This document shows positions 6,397 to 16,109 of a stretch of 26,749 bases of DNA, in pieces. Below the pieces are notes generated by a model. It had not been told where the DNA came from and did not search any database. It was given only the letters and a program-made list of their open reading frames with translations. A program made the translations under genes and the position numbers. The stretch lies in assembly GCA_023382535.1 (NCBI GenBank), contig JAHDWA010000095.1, positions 1 to 26,749 of the forward strand. The letters run 5' to 3'. Each line of letters opens with the position of its first letter. Within the stretch, counting starts at the first letter, position 1. The DNA comes from Anaerolineae bacterium. GTDB taxonomy: Bacteria > Chloroflexota > Anaerolineae > 4572-78 > J111.

Positions 6397-7623
6397 TTAC
6401 CTGCCCAACAGTTCTCGCGTTTTATCTAACCCCTCCGCCAGCCGATCCACTTCCTGTGGCGTGTTATAAACGTAGAAACTGGCACGGGCTGTCGCCTGCA
6501 GGCCAAACTTATCGTGCAGCGGCATGGCGCAGTGATGCCCGGCCCGAACACAAATCCCCTCGCCGTCCAGCACAGCGGCGATGTCGTGGGGATGGATGTC
6601 GCCCAGGGTAAAGGCGACTGCCCCCCCGCGCGCCGTCGGGTCGTGCGGGCCGTAGATGCGAATGCCCTCCACCTGGCTCAGCCGGTCAAAGGCGTAGGTG
6701 GTCAGCTCAATCTCGTGGAGACGAACATTGTGCATTCCGATTTCATTCAAATAATCCACGGCCGCCCCCAGGCCCACCACTTCAGCGATAGCCGGCGTGC
6801 CGGCCTCGAATTTCCAGGGCAGCTCATTCCACTCACACCCGTCGAACGTGACTTTCTTAATCATGTCGCCGCCGGTCAGAAAGGGCGGCATATCGGCCAG
6901 AATTTCTTTGCGCGCCCACAAGACGCCGATGCCGGTCGGTCCCAGCATTTTGTGACCGGAAAAGGCCAGGAAATCACACTCAAAAGCCTGGACATCAGTG
7001 GGCATGTGAGGCACGGCCTGCGCGCCATCTAGCAGTACCAGGGCGCCAACGGCGTGCGCTTTTTGCACAATCTCGCCCACCGGCGTAACGGTGCCCAGCA
7101 CATTGCTCATCTGGGTAATGGCGACCAGCTTGACTGCCGGAGTCAGCCAGGCATCAAAAGTAGTCATATCCAGATAGCCGTGCTCGTCAACGGGAATGTA
7201 TTTGACGGTAGCTCCCGTTCGCGCGGCCAACTGCTGCCAGGGGATCAGGTTGGCATGGTGTTCCATCTCGCTGGTAAGGATAACATCACCGGCCTTAAGA
7301 TTGGAAAGCCCCCAGCTATAGGCCACCAAGTTGATACTTTCGGTGGCGTTGCGGGTAAAAATGACTTCCCGCCAGCTACGGGCATTGATGAAGCGGCCCA
7401 CCTTCTTACGCGCCGTCTCGTATGCCTCAGAAGCCTTCTCGCTGATCTGGTAGATGCCGCGATGAACATTCGCGTGATACTCGCGATAGTAGGTATTCAT
7501 CGCTTCAATGACACACAACGGTTTTTGCGAACTGGCGGTGCTATCGAGATATATTAACGGTTTGCCATTTACCTGTTGTTGCAGGATGGGAAAATCCTGG
7601 CGAATACGTTGAACATCAAACAT
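6397..7623 (-). CDS. sufS: Cysteine desulfurase SufS
   Basis: A 408-residue group II cysteine desulfurase that removes sulfur from cysteine as a persulfide. The PLP lysine is K225 in FSGHKMLGPTG, the stacking histidine lies in EMEHHANL (about 120-126), and the persulfide cysteine is C365 in RAGHHCAMP. The ending ASFYVYNTPQEVDRL is typical of SufS. The ATG at 7623 was chosen because MFDVQRIRQDFPIL is the usual family beginning and a GGAG site precedes it; an upstream in-frame start at 7659 would add twelve residues encoded by repeat-derived DNA. It is flanked by two sufU homologues and overlaps neither. Confidence 0.95.
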   Translation of the reverse strand: MFDVQRIRQDFPILQQQVNGKPLIYLDSTASSQKPLCVIEAMNTYYREYHANVHRGIYQISEKASEAYETARKKVGRFINARSWREVIFTRNATESINLVAYSWGLSNLKAGDVILTSEMEHHANLIPWQQLAARTGATVKYIPVDEHGYLDMTTFDAWLTPAVKLVAITQMSNVLGTVTPVGEIVQKAHAVGALVLLDGAQAVPHMPTDVQAFECDFLAFSGHKMLGPTGIGVLWARKEILADMPPFLTGGDMIKKVTFDGCEWNELPWKFEAGTPAIAEVVGLGAAVDYLNEIGMHNVRLHEIELTTYAFDRLSQVEGIRIYGPHDPTARGGAVAFTLGDIHPHDIAAVLDGEGICVRAGHHCAMPLHDKFGLQATARASFYVYNTPQEVDRLAEGLDKTRELLGR

Positions 7624-7649
7624 GAAAATTTTAACTCCAAGCAGATCGC

Positions 7650-7749
7650 AAGGTAACAAGGTAACAGAGTCGCATAAGCCAGGAGAGGGGTAGTAACGGA
7701 ATTTGCACCCCGCGACGTGTAACCTGCTACTCTGCTACCCTGCTACCCT
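7650..7749. repeat. GGTAAC/GGTAGCAG inverted word repeat between sufS and the second sufU
   Basis: AAGGTAACAAGGTAACAGAGT at 7650-7670 is matched in inverse orientation by 7729-7749 at 17 of 21 positions, and the right side carries extra copies of CTGCTACCC. The right arm runs into the 3' end of the second sufU and contains its stop codon (7727-7729). Confidence 0.6.
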
Positions 7750-8128
7750 GTGCCTCGTAATACTTTTGAATCGCATTTTTGAGCGTGCTCAGGCTCAGGG
7801 TAGCGCAACGCACGCGGGTCAAGACGATATCCCGGCCCAACTCTTCAATCAGGTCATTATAGTCTATGGCCTCTATTTCAGCAAGGGTTTTGCCTTGCAC
7901 CTTGTCCAGCAAAATGGAGGCCGAGGCCTGGCTGATGGTACAGCCTTCCCCCTCAAACTGAATTTGCTCGACGCGATCCTGCTCGTCCACGTTAAGATAG
8001 ATGGTAATAGAGTCGCCGCAACTGGGGTTGCCGCCGCTCATTACTACATCGGCCCCAGCAATAGCGCCGCGATGGCGAGGGGCATCGAAATGCTCAAGAA
8101 GTTTCTCAATGTATTGTTGTCGGTCCAT
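7727..8128 (-). CDS. SufU/IscU-like scaffold (copy 2)
   Basis: A 133-residue SufU-fold protein with C37-G-D39, C63 in GEGCTISQAS and C108 in RVRCATLS, so all metal and sulfur ligands are present. It is clearly diverged from copy 1, mainly in the N-terminal third, where GGNPSCGD resembles IscU/NifU-type scaffolds. The last residues, roughly QGSRVAE, are encoded by the GGTAGCAG gap repeat and are probably not functional. The start at ATG 8128 is preferred because MDRQQYIEKLLEHF fits the family, although its ribosome site is poor; an in-frame GTG at 8176 has GGGGG upstream and would add sixteen residues. One copy may be the SufS partner and the other a true scaffold. Confidence 0.87.
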   Translation of the reverse strand: MDRQQYIEKLLEHFDAPRHRGAIAGADVVMSGGNPSCGDSITIYLNVDEQDRVEQIQFEGEGCTISQASASILLDKVQGKTLAEIEAIDYNDLIEELGRDIVLTRVRCATLSLSTLKNAIQKYYEAQGSRVAE

Positions 8129-8204
8129 AGATTTATGATAAAAAGGGGGGTGGCGGCTAATCTTTACCCCCTTCACCCCCCGCTACTTTTACAGCCAGTT
8201 GGCT

Positions 8205-8254
8205 ATTGACAATTGACGGTTGATTGCCTGTACTCGTCAGAGGATTGACTATTA
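8205..8254. repeat. ATTGAC word repeat between sulfurtransferase and sufU copy 2
   Basis: Three copies of ATTGAC (8205-8210, 8212-8217, 8244-8249) plus related TTGATT words fill the gap just after the sulfurtransferase stop codon (8256-8258). It is weaker than the other gap repeats but of the same style. Confidence 0.35.
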
Positions 8255-8255
8255 A

Positions 8256-9104
<849 letters not shown>

Positions 9105-9139
9105 TTTCTACTCCCTTTCAATAAATTTTAGGATCATTT

Positions 9140-9153
9140 ACGGCTTTAGCCGT
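9140..9153. repeat. Short perfect palindrome ACGGCT-TT-AGCCGT
   Basis: Six-base arms separated by two bases, 36 bases upstream of the sulfurtransferase ATG. It may be an operator, a 5' hairpin, or a dispersed palindrome. Confidence 0.4.
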
Positions 9154-9210
9154 CGTTTTACTCAAACTCCAATTGTATTTGGTCATGTAAAACCATGGAC
9201 TCGAAAAACT

Positions 9211-9268
9211 AGGTGACAGGCACTCTTTGTTCAAATAGGCCCTTTAGCCCAATAAGTGCCTGTCACCT
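9211..9268. repeat. REP-like inverted repeat with AGGTGACAGGCACT ends
   Basis: AGGTGACAGGCACT (9211-9224) is perfectly inverted at 9255-9268 around 30 bases. The GTGCCTGTCACC type of end resembles, from memory, the dispersed REP/RAYT-associated palindromes seen in many bacterial genomes. No transposase lies nearby. It splits the SUF region between the BLUF and sulfurtransferase genes and could act as a transcriptional or RNA-stability boundary. Confidence 0.6.
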
Positions 9269-9375
9269 TAATCCTGACTGCCCTGGCTTACCGCAACAAC
9301 ACAAACTGGAGCGACGGGAGTATTTCATTGTCCGCTCGCTCATCTTTTAACTCTCCCCTCTTGGTTAAATGTTGC

Positions 9376-9801
9376 TCAACGCATCATTTTCTTGAATGTA
9401 GTGAGCAACACGGTGACTCGACTGGGGTTCTCCCGAAAATTTTCGGGGGTAAAAGACTGGGTCAGAAAGGAGCTAAACCCAGGCAATTCTGCTGCCTCCA
9501 TCTGTTTTACGTTCTGAAACCCCATAGACCACTCCGGGAACAGCCGTGTCTTTATCGGCTCTTTCACCAGAGTCATCACCCCCGCATGCCGCCGATCCTG
9601 GCAAATCTTTTCATAGAGTTTTAGCACAGCCTCTTCCGGGCCTTCCAGAGCCTGGATAAAATTGCCATCATTGTAGAGTAACAAACCGGTGATATCGAGA
9701 CGAGCGTTATTTTCTCTGGAGACTCGCAGCAATTCTGCGAGTTCCTCATCACTCATAAAACGAACCGCCGAGCTGACATAAACCAATTGGATCAGGGACA
9801 T
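9376..9801 (-). CDS. BLUF-domain blue-light photoreceptor
   Basis: A 141-residue protein made of one BLUF domain plus a short C-terminal helical tail. The flavin-site residues have the exact spacing of AppA: Y8, N32 and Q50 correspond to Tyr21, Asn45 and Gln63, and W91/M93 to Trp104/Met106. It should bind FAD and change conformation in blue light. No output domain is fused, as in short BLUF proteins that act on a partner. The ATG at 9801, with AAGGA upstream, is preferred; a longer frame reaching back into sufD would add unrelated residues. It begins 25 bases after sufD on the same strand, so it is probably transcribed with sufCBD. An 8-bp inverted repeat (9371-9378 / 9402-9409) spans its stop codon. 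Confidence 0.93.
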   Translation of the reverse strand: MSLIQLVYVSSAVRFMSDEELAELLRVSRENNARLDITGLLLYNDGNFIQALEGPEEAVLKLYEKICQDRRHAGVMTLVKEPIKTRLFPEWSMGFQNVKQMEAAELPGFSSFLTQSFTPENFRENPSRVTVLLTTFKKMMR

Positions 9802-9826
9802 GAAGTAGGTTTTCCTTCGGGAGTGA

Positions 9827-11188
9827 TTAATCGCCAATCTTGGCCGAAACAGTATTAAAAAGCTTTTCGCGCACGCGCTCGTTATACATACGGTCAAACA
9901 CCTTATAGAAAAAGCCTTCGACCACCATGCGCACGGCAGTGTTGCGCGGGATACCCCGGCTCATCAGGTAGAAGATGTACTCTTCATCAATCTTGCCAAT
10001 CGTTGCCCCGTGCGAAGCGCGGACGTCGTTAGCATCAATCTCCAGGCTGGGAATGGCGTCGGCGCGGGCGCTGTGATCCAGGATGAGGTTTTCACTTTTG
10101 AGATAAGAGTTCGTCTGCTGGCCGGTCGGCTCAATTTTGATCAGGCCGGTGAAAACGCTGCGGCTCTTGTCTTTTACCGCCCCGTGCAGTAACAGGTCGC
10201 CGCCGGTAGAGGTGCCGATGTGGTGCATCAGACAGTCTACGTCCAGGTGCTGCTTGCCCTGCATAAAGTAGACGCCGTTGAACTCCATCGAAGCCCCGTT
10301 GCCGGGCAGTTCGCTGTCAAAGTAGCTCTTGGTCAAGCGTCCGCCCAGTTGGCCGGTTTCCCAGATCACGGTACTATCGTTCTGCCCCACCGACCGCTTG
10401 ATGTTGAAGTTATACACGTCCTCGCCCCAGCGCTGTACGTCCACGTAGCGCAGTTGCGCGCCGGCCTGGGCGTAAATCTCGACTACACCCGCGTTCAGAG
10501 CCTGGCCATGCTCGCTGTGCGAAATCGCTTCTTCGATGTAGGTCGCCTGGCTGTGGCGTTCGGCCACAATCAGGGTGCGCGGGAAGATGGCGCTGCCTTC
10601 ACCTTCCAGGATGAGGGCCGTTTGGAAAGGGTGGTCCACTTCCACTTCTTTGGGAATATACAGGAAGACACCTCCCCGCCACAAGGCGCTGTTGAGCGCA
10701 GCGAACTTGCTGTTCGACGGCGGCACAGCCTGCGTGCCCAGGTATTTTTGGACCAGGTCGGCATGCTCGACCACCGCTTCCGCCAGGCTGGTAAAGATAA
10801 CGCCCTGCTCGGCCAGGGCCGGGTCAAGCTCGCGGTAGACCAGCCGATCGTTGGCGATGACAATCCGGCCCGCTGCCGGGTACTTTTCTTCCAGCGCGTC
10901 ACGCACATCGGCCGGCAGGTCGCTCAACGACTGGGTCTGCACGGAAGACGGCCCGGCCAGGTTAAACTTTTCCCAGCGGATTTTGCGCAGATCGGTCCGC
11001 CGCCAATCCTCGTCGGAGGTGGTCGGCAGAGGCGTTTCTTCAAATACCGTCCAGGCCACCTGGCGCTTTTCCTTGAGCCAGGCCGGCTCATTGGCCGAGA
11101 TAGCCTCGACGGTGCTGCGGGTGAAAACTCCGGCTTGAAGTAACTTGTCAGAGGATTTGCTTGGAGAGGTTAGTACTTGTGCCGCCAT
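9827..11188 (-). CDS. sufD: SufD, Fe-S assembly scaffold complex subunit
   Basis: A 453-residue beta-helix protein forming the SufBC2D scaffold with its neighbours. The C-terminal family block ASHGATIGKIDEEYIFYLMS spans 391-410, with H393 at the conserved position near the assembly site, followed by RGIPRNTAVRMVVEGFF. The N-terminal third is variable, as usual for SufD. It starts one base after sufB stops, consistent with translational coupling and equal subunit production. SufB-type cysteines are largely missing, which separates it from sufB. Confidence 0.94.
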   Translation of the reverse strand: MAAQVLTSPSKSSDKLLQAGVFTRSTVEAISANEPAWLKEKRQVAWTVFEETPLPTTSDEDWRRTDLRKIRWEKFNLAGPSSVQTQSLSDLPADVRDALEEKYPAAGRIVIANDRLVYRELDPALAEQGVIFTSLAEAVVEHADLVQKYLGTQAVPPSNSKFAALNSALWRGGVFLYIPKEVEVDHPFQTALILEGEGSAIFPRTLIVAERHSQATYIEEAISHSEHGQALNAGVVEIYAQAGAQLRYVDVQRWGEDVYNFNIKRSVGQNDSTVIWETGQLGGRLTKSYFDSELPGNGASMEFNGVYFMQGKQHLDVDCLMHHIGTSTGGDLLLHGAVKDKSRSVFTGLIKIEPTGQQTNSYLKSENLILDHSARADAIPSLEIDANDVRASHGATIGKIDEEYIFYLMSRGIPRNTAVRMVVEGFFYKVFDRMYNERVREKLFNTVSAKIGD

Positions 11189-11189
11189 A

Positions 11190-12602
<1,413 letters not shown>

Positions 12603-12603
12603 C

Positions 12604-13380
12604 TTACGCAGCCTCCATTTCTTTCTCTTTGATTAAGTTGTCGTACCCTTCCTGCTCCAGCCGCAGCGCCAATTCCGGGCCACCCGACTCGATGATTCGG
12701 CCATCGTAAAGAATATGGACAAAGTCGGGCTTGACGTAATTCAAAATCCGCTGGTAGTGAGTGATCACGATAAAAGAGCGGTCAGGCCCGGTTAAGGCAT
12801 TCACCCCCTCAGAGACAACTTTCAGGGCGTCAATATCCAGACCAGAGTCCGTCTCATCCAGAATGGCGTACTTTGGCTCAAGCAGGGCCATCTGTAAAAT
12901 TTCAGCCCGCTTCTTCTCGCCGCCGGAAAACCCTTCGTTCAAATAGCGCCGGGCAAACTCTTTATCTATCTTAAGCAGATTCATCTTCTCGTTCATCAGC
13001 TTGCGGAACTCGGTGATGGGAATGCCCTTGGTTTTGCCGTCGCCATTCTTTTCGCCTTTCACCGCGTTGACCGCCGTGCGCAAAAAGTTAGCCATGCTGA
13101 TGCCGGGGATCGCCGTCGGGTACTGAAAGGCCAGAAACAGGCCCATTTTGGCCCGTTCGTCGGGGGTCAGTTCCAGCAGGTTAACGTCGTCCATCCAGAC
13201 TTCGCCATCCTCCACCTCATACTTGGGATGGCCGGCCAGGGCATAGGCCAGGGTACTCTTGCCGGAACCATTCGGCCCCATAATCGCATGCACTTCACCC
13301 AGGCCAACTTCCAGATTCAAACCTTTTAAAATCGGTTTCTCATCAATACTAACACGCAAATCCTTGATTACCAGGGACAT
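12604..13380 (-). CDS. sufC: SufC, ABC ATPase of the SUF complex
   Basis: A 258-residue cytoplasmic ABC ATPase driving conformational change in SufBCD. Walker [10 protein letters not shown] is at 35-43, the signature [11 protein letters not shown] at 151-161 (SufC-type K-K-R-A-E), Walker [13 protein letters not shown] at 171-182 and the H-loop histidine at 208. It is the first gene of the operon; a promoter with near-consensus boxes lies 60-90 bases upstream and an AAGGAG site 13 bases before the ATG. The gene order sufC-sufB-sufD, with sufR divergent, resembles cyanobacterial and actinobacterial suf loci. Confidence 0.96.
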   Translation of the reverse strand: MSLVIKDLRVSIDEKPILKGLNLEVGLGEVHAIMGPNGSGKSTLAYALAGHPKYEVEDGEVWMDDVNLLELTPDERAKMGLFLAFQYPTAIPGISMANFLRTAVNAVKGEKNGDGKTKGIPITEFRKLMNEKMNLLKIDKEFARRYLNEGFSGGEKKRAEILQMALLEPKYAILDETDSGLDIDALKVVSEGVNALTGPDRSFIVITHYQRILNYVKPDFVHILYDGRIIESGGPELALRLEQEGYDNLIKEKEMEAA

Positions 13381-13439
13381 CTTAACTACAAAACTCCTTT
13401 ATATCTGGGGGATAAATGATATTTTTGATTGCGCCGCTT

Positions 13440-13468
13440 ATTGTAGCACACCCCTTTGACTTTGTCAA
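13440..13468 (-). promoter_or_regulatory. Promoter of the sufCBD operon
   Basis: On the minus strand the consensus -35 TTGACA (13468-13463) and -10 TACAAT (13445-13440) are separated by 17 bases. Transcription would start near 13433, about 50 bases before sufC. Confidence 0.8.
13456..13468. promoter_or_regulatory. Candidate SufR operator overlapping the suf -35 box
   Basis: TTGAC-TTT-GTCAA is a perfect 5-3-5 palindrome covering the sufC -35 element, placed where a repressor would block polymerase. Assigning it to the divergently encoded SufR-like protein is inference from position. Confidence 0.4.
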
Positions 13469-13486
13469 CTATTTTGTTATTTAATA

Positions 13487-13515
13487 TTGCAAAGTTACAA
13501 AAGTTGTGGTACAAT
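13487..13515 (+). promoter_or_regulatory. Promoter of the sufR-like gene
   Basis: TTGCAA (13487-13492), 17 bases, then TACAAT (13510-13515). The two divergent -35 boxes are only 18 bases apart, so one regulator could control both. Start near 13522 gives a roughly 150-base leader. Confidence 0.7.
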
Positions 13516-13563
13516 TGAGTTGGCAATTTGGAACGTAGAATATTAACACAAAAAAGAGATTTT

Positions 13564-13649
13564 AGAAATTAGAAAAAAGAGATTAGAAATCAGAAGAGTA
13601 CATTCGCTCGAAAATTCTCGCTCTTCTTGAATTTTTATTTCTAATTTCT
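13564..13649 (+). repeat. Long inverted word repeat in the sufR leader
   Basis: AGAAATTAGAAA (13564-13575) is perfectly inverted at 13638-13649. Inside, ATTAGAAAT (13582-13590) and AGAAGAG (13592-13598) face TTTCTAAT-type words and CTCTTCT (13621-13627). The transcript could fold into one long A/U-rich hairpin ending about 12 bases before the ribosome site. Confidence 0.55.
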
Positions 13650-13674
13650 TTTTTGTCTTGCCGGAGCGGAACTG

Positions 13675-14340
13675 ATGATTGGAAGTACAAATAACTCTCT
13701 CTTTAAACAGATGCCGATGACGCGCCGCCGCATTTTAACTCTTTTGAAGGAAGAAAAAGAGCTGACAGCGGATCAACTGGCTGAGATGCTGGGGATCAGC
13801 TCGGTCGCGGTGCGCCGGCATCTGACCAAGCTGGAAAGTGACCAGTTGGTCGAATATAAAGAGGTACAGCGCGGTATGGGCCGGCCCAGCTTTGTTTATC
13901 ACCTGGGCGAAGCTGCGGCTACCTTTTTCCCGCGCCGCTACGAGGAGCTGGCCAACACTGTTTTGGAGACGATCAAGGATTTGTACGGCGCCGACGCGGT
14001 GGATGCCGTGTTTCGGGTGAGGACGGAGCAGTTCATTAGCGACTACCGGCGCAAGATCAACGGCAAAACCCTCGATGCCCGCTTAGAACAGGTGACGCAA
14101 CTGCGTGAAGCCGACGGTTACATGTCGAGCTGGGAGCAGGATCAGGACGGTACTTTTATCCTGCGTGAAGCCAATTGCCCCATCATTAATGTTGTTGCCG
14201 GATGCGGCGCGGCCTGCAATCACGATCAGGCCATGCTTGAAACCTTGCTCGATGCCGAAGTGACCCGCAAGGGCCACCTGGTTAAGGGAGATGGAGCTTG
14301 CATCTACGAAGTGCGGCCCAGAACTGAGGTTGAGCAGTAA
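13675..14340 (+). CDS. sufR: SufR-type Fe-S-sensing transcriptional regulator
   Basis: A 221-residue regulator with an N-terminal winged helix-turn-helix (about 16-65; TADQLAEMLGISSVAVRRHL). The C-terminal sensor has C168, C177, C181 and C209. The C168-X12-C181-X27-C209 spacing matches the ligand set I recall for actinobacterial SufR proteins, which hold a cluster and repress suf genes when it is present. It is divergent from sufC with overlapping control DNA, the usual SufR position. A CGGAG ribosome site lies eight bases before the ATG. Function is strongly supported by motif plus context; the ligand state is not visible from sequence. Confidence 0.9.
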   Translation: MIGSTNNSLFKQMPMTRRRILTLLKEEKELTADQLAEMLGISSVAVRRHLTKLESDQLVEYKEVQRGMGRPSFVYHLGEAAATFFPRRYEELANTVLETIKDLYGADAVDAVFRVRTEQFISDYRRKINGKTLDARLEQVTQLREADGYMSSWEQDQDGTFILREANCPIINVVAGCGAACNHDQAMLETLLDAEVTRKGHLVKGDGACIYEVRPRTEVEQ

Positions 14341-14355
14341 CCCACACTTGCTTAT

Positions 14356-14384
14356 TTGCCGCGATTCTTTACTTTAGCTACAAT
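14356..14384 (+). promoter_or_regulatory. Promoter of mrp
   Basis: TTGCCG (14356-14361), 17 bases, TACAAT (14379-14384). The -10 box is identical to those of sufC and sufR. Start is expected near 14391, immediately before the palindrome at 14396. Confidence 0.6.
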
Positions 14385-14395
14385 TACTTAAATAG

Positions 14396-14416
14396 GGGCA
14401 GGTCTAAGACCTGCCC
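14396..14416. repeat. Perfect 10-bp palindrome at the start of the mrp transcript
   Basis: GGGCAGGTCT, one base, AGACCTGCCC, followed by TTATAGTT. It could be a weak terminator for sufR, an operator over the mrp start site, or a dispersed palindromic element. Confidence 0.6.
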
Positions 14417-14449
14417 TTATAGTTATCAACGACAATCAGGAGCAAATCT

Positions 14450-15544
14450 ATGTCAAAAGTTACTGAAGCTCAGGTGATGGAGGCGCTCAGCCATGTCATC
14501 GAGCCGGAATTGCACAAAGACTTGGTTACACTGGACATGGTTAAGAATTTGAATATCAGCGATGCCCAGGTCAATTTTACCATTATGCTGACCACCCCGG
14601 CCTGCCCCCTGAAACACAAGATGGAAGCCGACGCCAAGGCCGCCTTGTTCGCCATCCCCGGCGTAGAGAAGGTTAATATCAATTTTGACTCTAACGTACC
14701 TGCCGACGCTCGCCTGATGGGCAAGATGAACATTGGGGTGAAGAATGCCATTGCCGTCGCTTCCGGCAAAGGGGGGGTAGGCAAAAGCACGATGTCGGCT
14801 AACCTGGCGCTTAGTTTGGCTCTGGATGGGGCCAAAGTGGGCCTGCTGGATGCCGATGTTTACGGCCCGAACATTCCGATGATGATGGGCGTCAACGAGC
14901 GGCCTAAGGGGCAAAACAACAAAATTATTCCCCCTCAAGCTTACGGCATCAAAATTATGAGTATGGGCTTTCTGGTGGACCCCAACCAGCCGGTCATCTG
15001 GCGCGGCCCCATGATCCACAACGCGCTGCGCCAGTTTTTACAGGATGTGGATTGGGGTACGCTCGACTACCTGGTGGTGGATTTACCCCCCGGCACCGGC
15101 GACGCCAGCTTAAGCCTGGCCCAAAGCCTGAGCCTGACCGGCGCGGTGATTGTGACCACGCCCCAGCAGGTCGCCCTGAGCGATGTAGTGCGTGGGGTAG
15201 CGATGTTCCAACAGTTAAATGTGCCAATTTTGGGCGTGATTGAGAATATGAGCTACTTTATTGCCCCCGATACCGGCAATCGCTATGATATTTTTGGGCA
15301 TGGCGGCGGTGCAGCCATGGCCAAAGAAGTGGGTGTTGACTTTTTGGGCGAGGTGCCGCTCGAACCGCAGGTGCGGATGGGCGGCGATGAGGGCAGCCCT
15401 ATCGTTGTCCGTGCGCCTGAATCGGCGGCGGCGCAAGCCATTCGCGGCGTGGCGCAAAAAGTTGCCGCAGCGGTCAGCGTCCAGAACTTATTACGCACCC
15501 CGCGCCAGTTCCAGGCCGATCCAACCCTTTCGATCTTGAGTTAG
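14450..15544 (+). CDS. mrp: Mrp/ApbC-family Fe-S carrier ATPase
   Basis: A 364-residue P-loop ATPase thought to carry Fe-S clusters to client proteins. The N-terminal DUF59/MIP18 domain (about 5-85) has the TTPACPL cysteine at 52. The deviant Walker [11 protein letters not shown] is at 105-114 and the DADVYGPN block follows at about 138. Downstream, [12 protein letters not shown] stands where many homologues have a CxxC pair that bridges the cluster at the dimer interface; both cysteines are missing here. A CAGGAG site precedes the ATG by eight bases. The gene follows sufR but has its own promoter. Confidence 0.93.
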   Translation: MSKVTEAQVMEALSHVIEPELHKDLVTLDMVKNLNISDAQVNFTIMLTTPACPLKHKMEADAKAALFAIPGVEKVNINFDSNVPADARLMGKMNIGVKNAIAVASGKGGVGKSTMSANLALSLALDGAKVGLLDADVYGPNIPMMMGVNERPKGQNNKIIPPQAYGIKIMSMGFLVDPNQPVIWRGPMIHNALRQFLQDVDWGTLDYLVVDLPPGTGDASLSLAQSLSLTGAVIVTTPQQVALSDVVRGVAMFQQLNVPILGVIENMSYFIAPDTGNRYDIFGHGGGAAMAKEVGVDFLGEVPLEPQVRMGGDEGSPIVVRAPESAAAQAIRGVAQKVAAAVSVQNLLRTPRQFQADPTLSILS

Positions 15545-15579
15545 GGTCATCAGCGGGAATGAATGATCAGAGAGGATCA

Positions 15580-16038
15580 ATGGAGACTACCCTCAAAGCT
15601 ACTCTTGAAAAAATCGAGCGGGGCTATGCGCAACTGGTGCGCCTCTATCGGAGTGTGCCGGTCACGACTCTGATTGAGCCTATATTACCCAACGGCTGGT
15701 CGGTGAAGGATACGCTGGCCCATATCGCTACCTGGGAATGGCGCTGCGCTTCCCTGCTCAACGAGTCACACCAGACAGACCTGCCCTTGAAGGCCAGTCC
15801 CGATGTTGAGGCGCTGAATCGAGAGTCTTATCACGAGCGGCAAGAATGGAGCTGGTCCGAGGTAGAGGACGATTTTCGGCAGGCCCACGAGGCGCTGCTG
15901 GCTGCTATCAAAGAACTGCCGCCGCAGCGTTTAAGCGCGGCTATCGTGCAGCGGACCATCGCCGAAGAAACCTGGGAGCACTACACCGAGCACCTGCCTG
16001 ATTTGGAGCGGTGGCACAAAGGGGCGAACAGAAGATAG
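15580..16038 (+). CDS. DinB-like / DfsB-ClbS family protein
   Basis: A 152-residue protein (start at ATG 15580, with AGAGAGG five bases upstream; an ATG at 15559 would add seven residues and has a weaker site). It looks like the four-helix DinB superfamily, ClbS/DfsB branch: NGWSVKDTLAHIATWEW near residues 38-54, and a C-terminal HYTEHLPDLERW that would supply further metal ligands. Members bind metal and are implicated in thiol-dependent or protective reactions. The specific role is unknown. It starts about 35 bases after mrp and may be co-transcribed with it. Its stop codon lies at the edge of the gap repeat at 16031-16105. Confidence 0.72.
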   Translation: METTLKATLEKIERGYAQLVRLYRSVPVTTLIEPILPNGWSVKDTLAHIATWEWRCASLLNESHQTDLPLKASPDVEALNRESYHERQEWSWSEVEDDFRQAHEALLAAIKELPPQRLSAAIVQRTIAEETWEHYTEHLPDLERWHKGANRR

Positions 16039-16105
16039 CAGGTAGAGAATGGAAGATAGTGGATAGCGAGTAAATAATTGCTATCCACTATCCACTATCT
16101 ACTCG
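16031..16105. repeat. GATAGTGGATAGC inverted repeat between convergent genes
   Basis: GATAGTGGATAGC (16055-16067) is perfectly inverted at 16080-16092 around 12 bases, with further degenerate GATAG/CTATC words on both sides. It lies between the stop codons of two convergent genes and may serve as a bidirectional end signal, although no T-run is present. Confidence 0.65.
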
Positions 16106-16109
16106 ATTC

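Noticed and set aside
7624..7659. Upstream extension of sufS (MLPCDLLGVKIF)
   Set aside because: Encoded partly by the GGTAAC gap repeat and absent from the family; the ATG at 7623 has a ribosome site and the standard SufS beginning.
9371..9409. 8-bp inverted repeat spanning the BLUF stop codon as a terminator
   Set aside because: The 23-base loop and lack of a T-run make termination unlikely; noted only under the BLUF gene.
10220..11143. Long plus-strand open frame opposite sufD
   Set aside because: The minus strand encodes an unmistakable SufD; the opposite frame is a composition shadow without recognisable domains.
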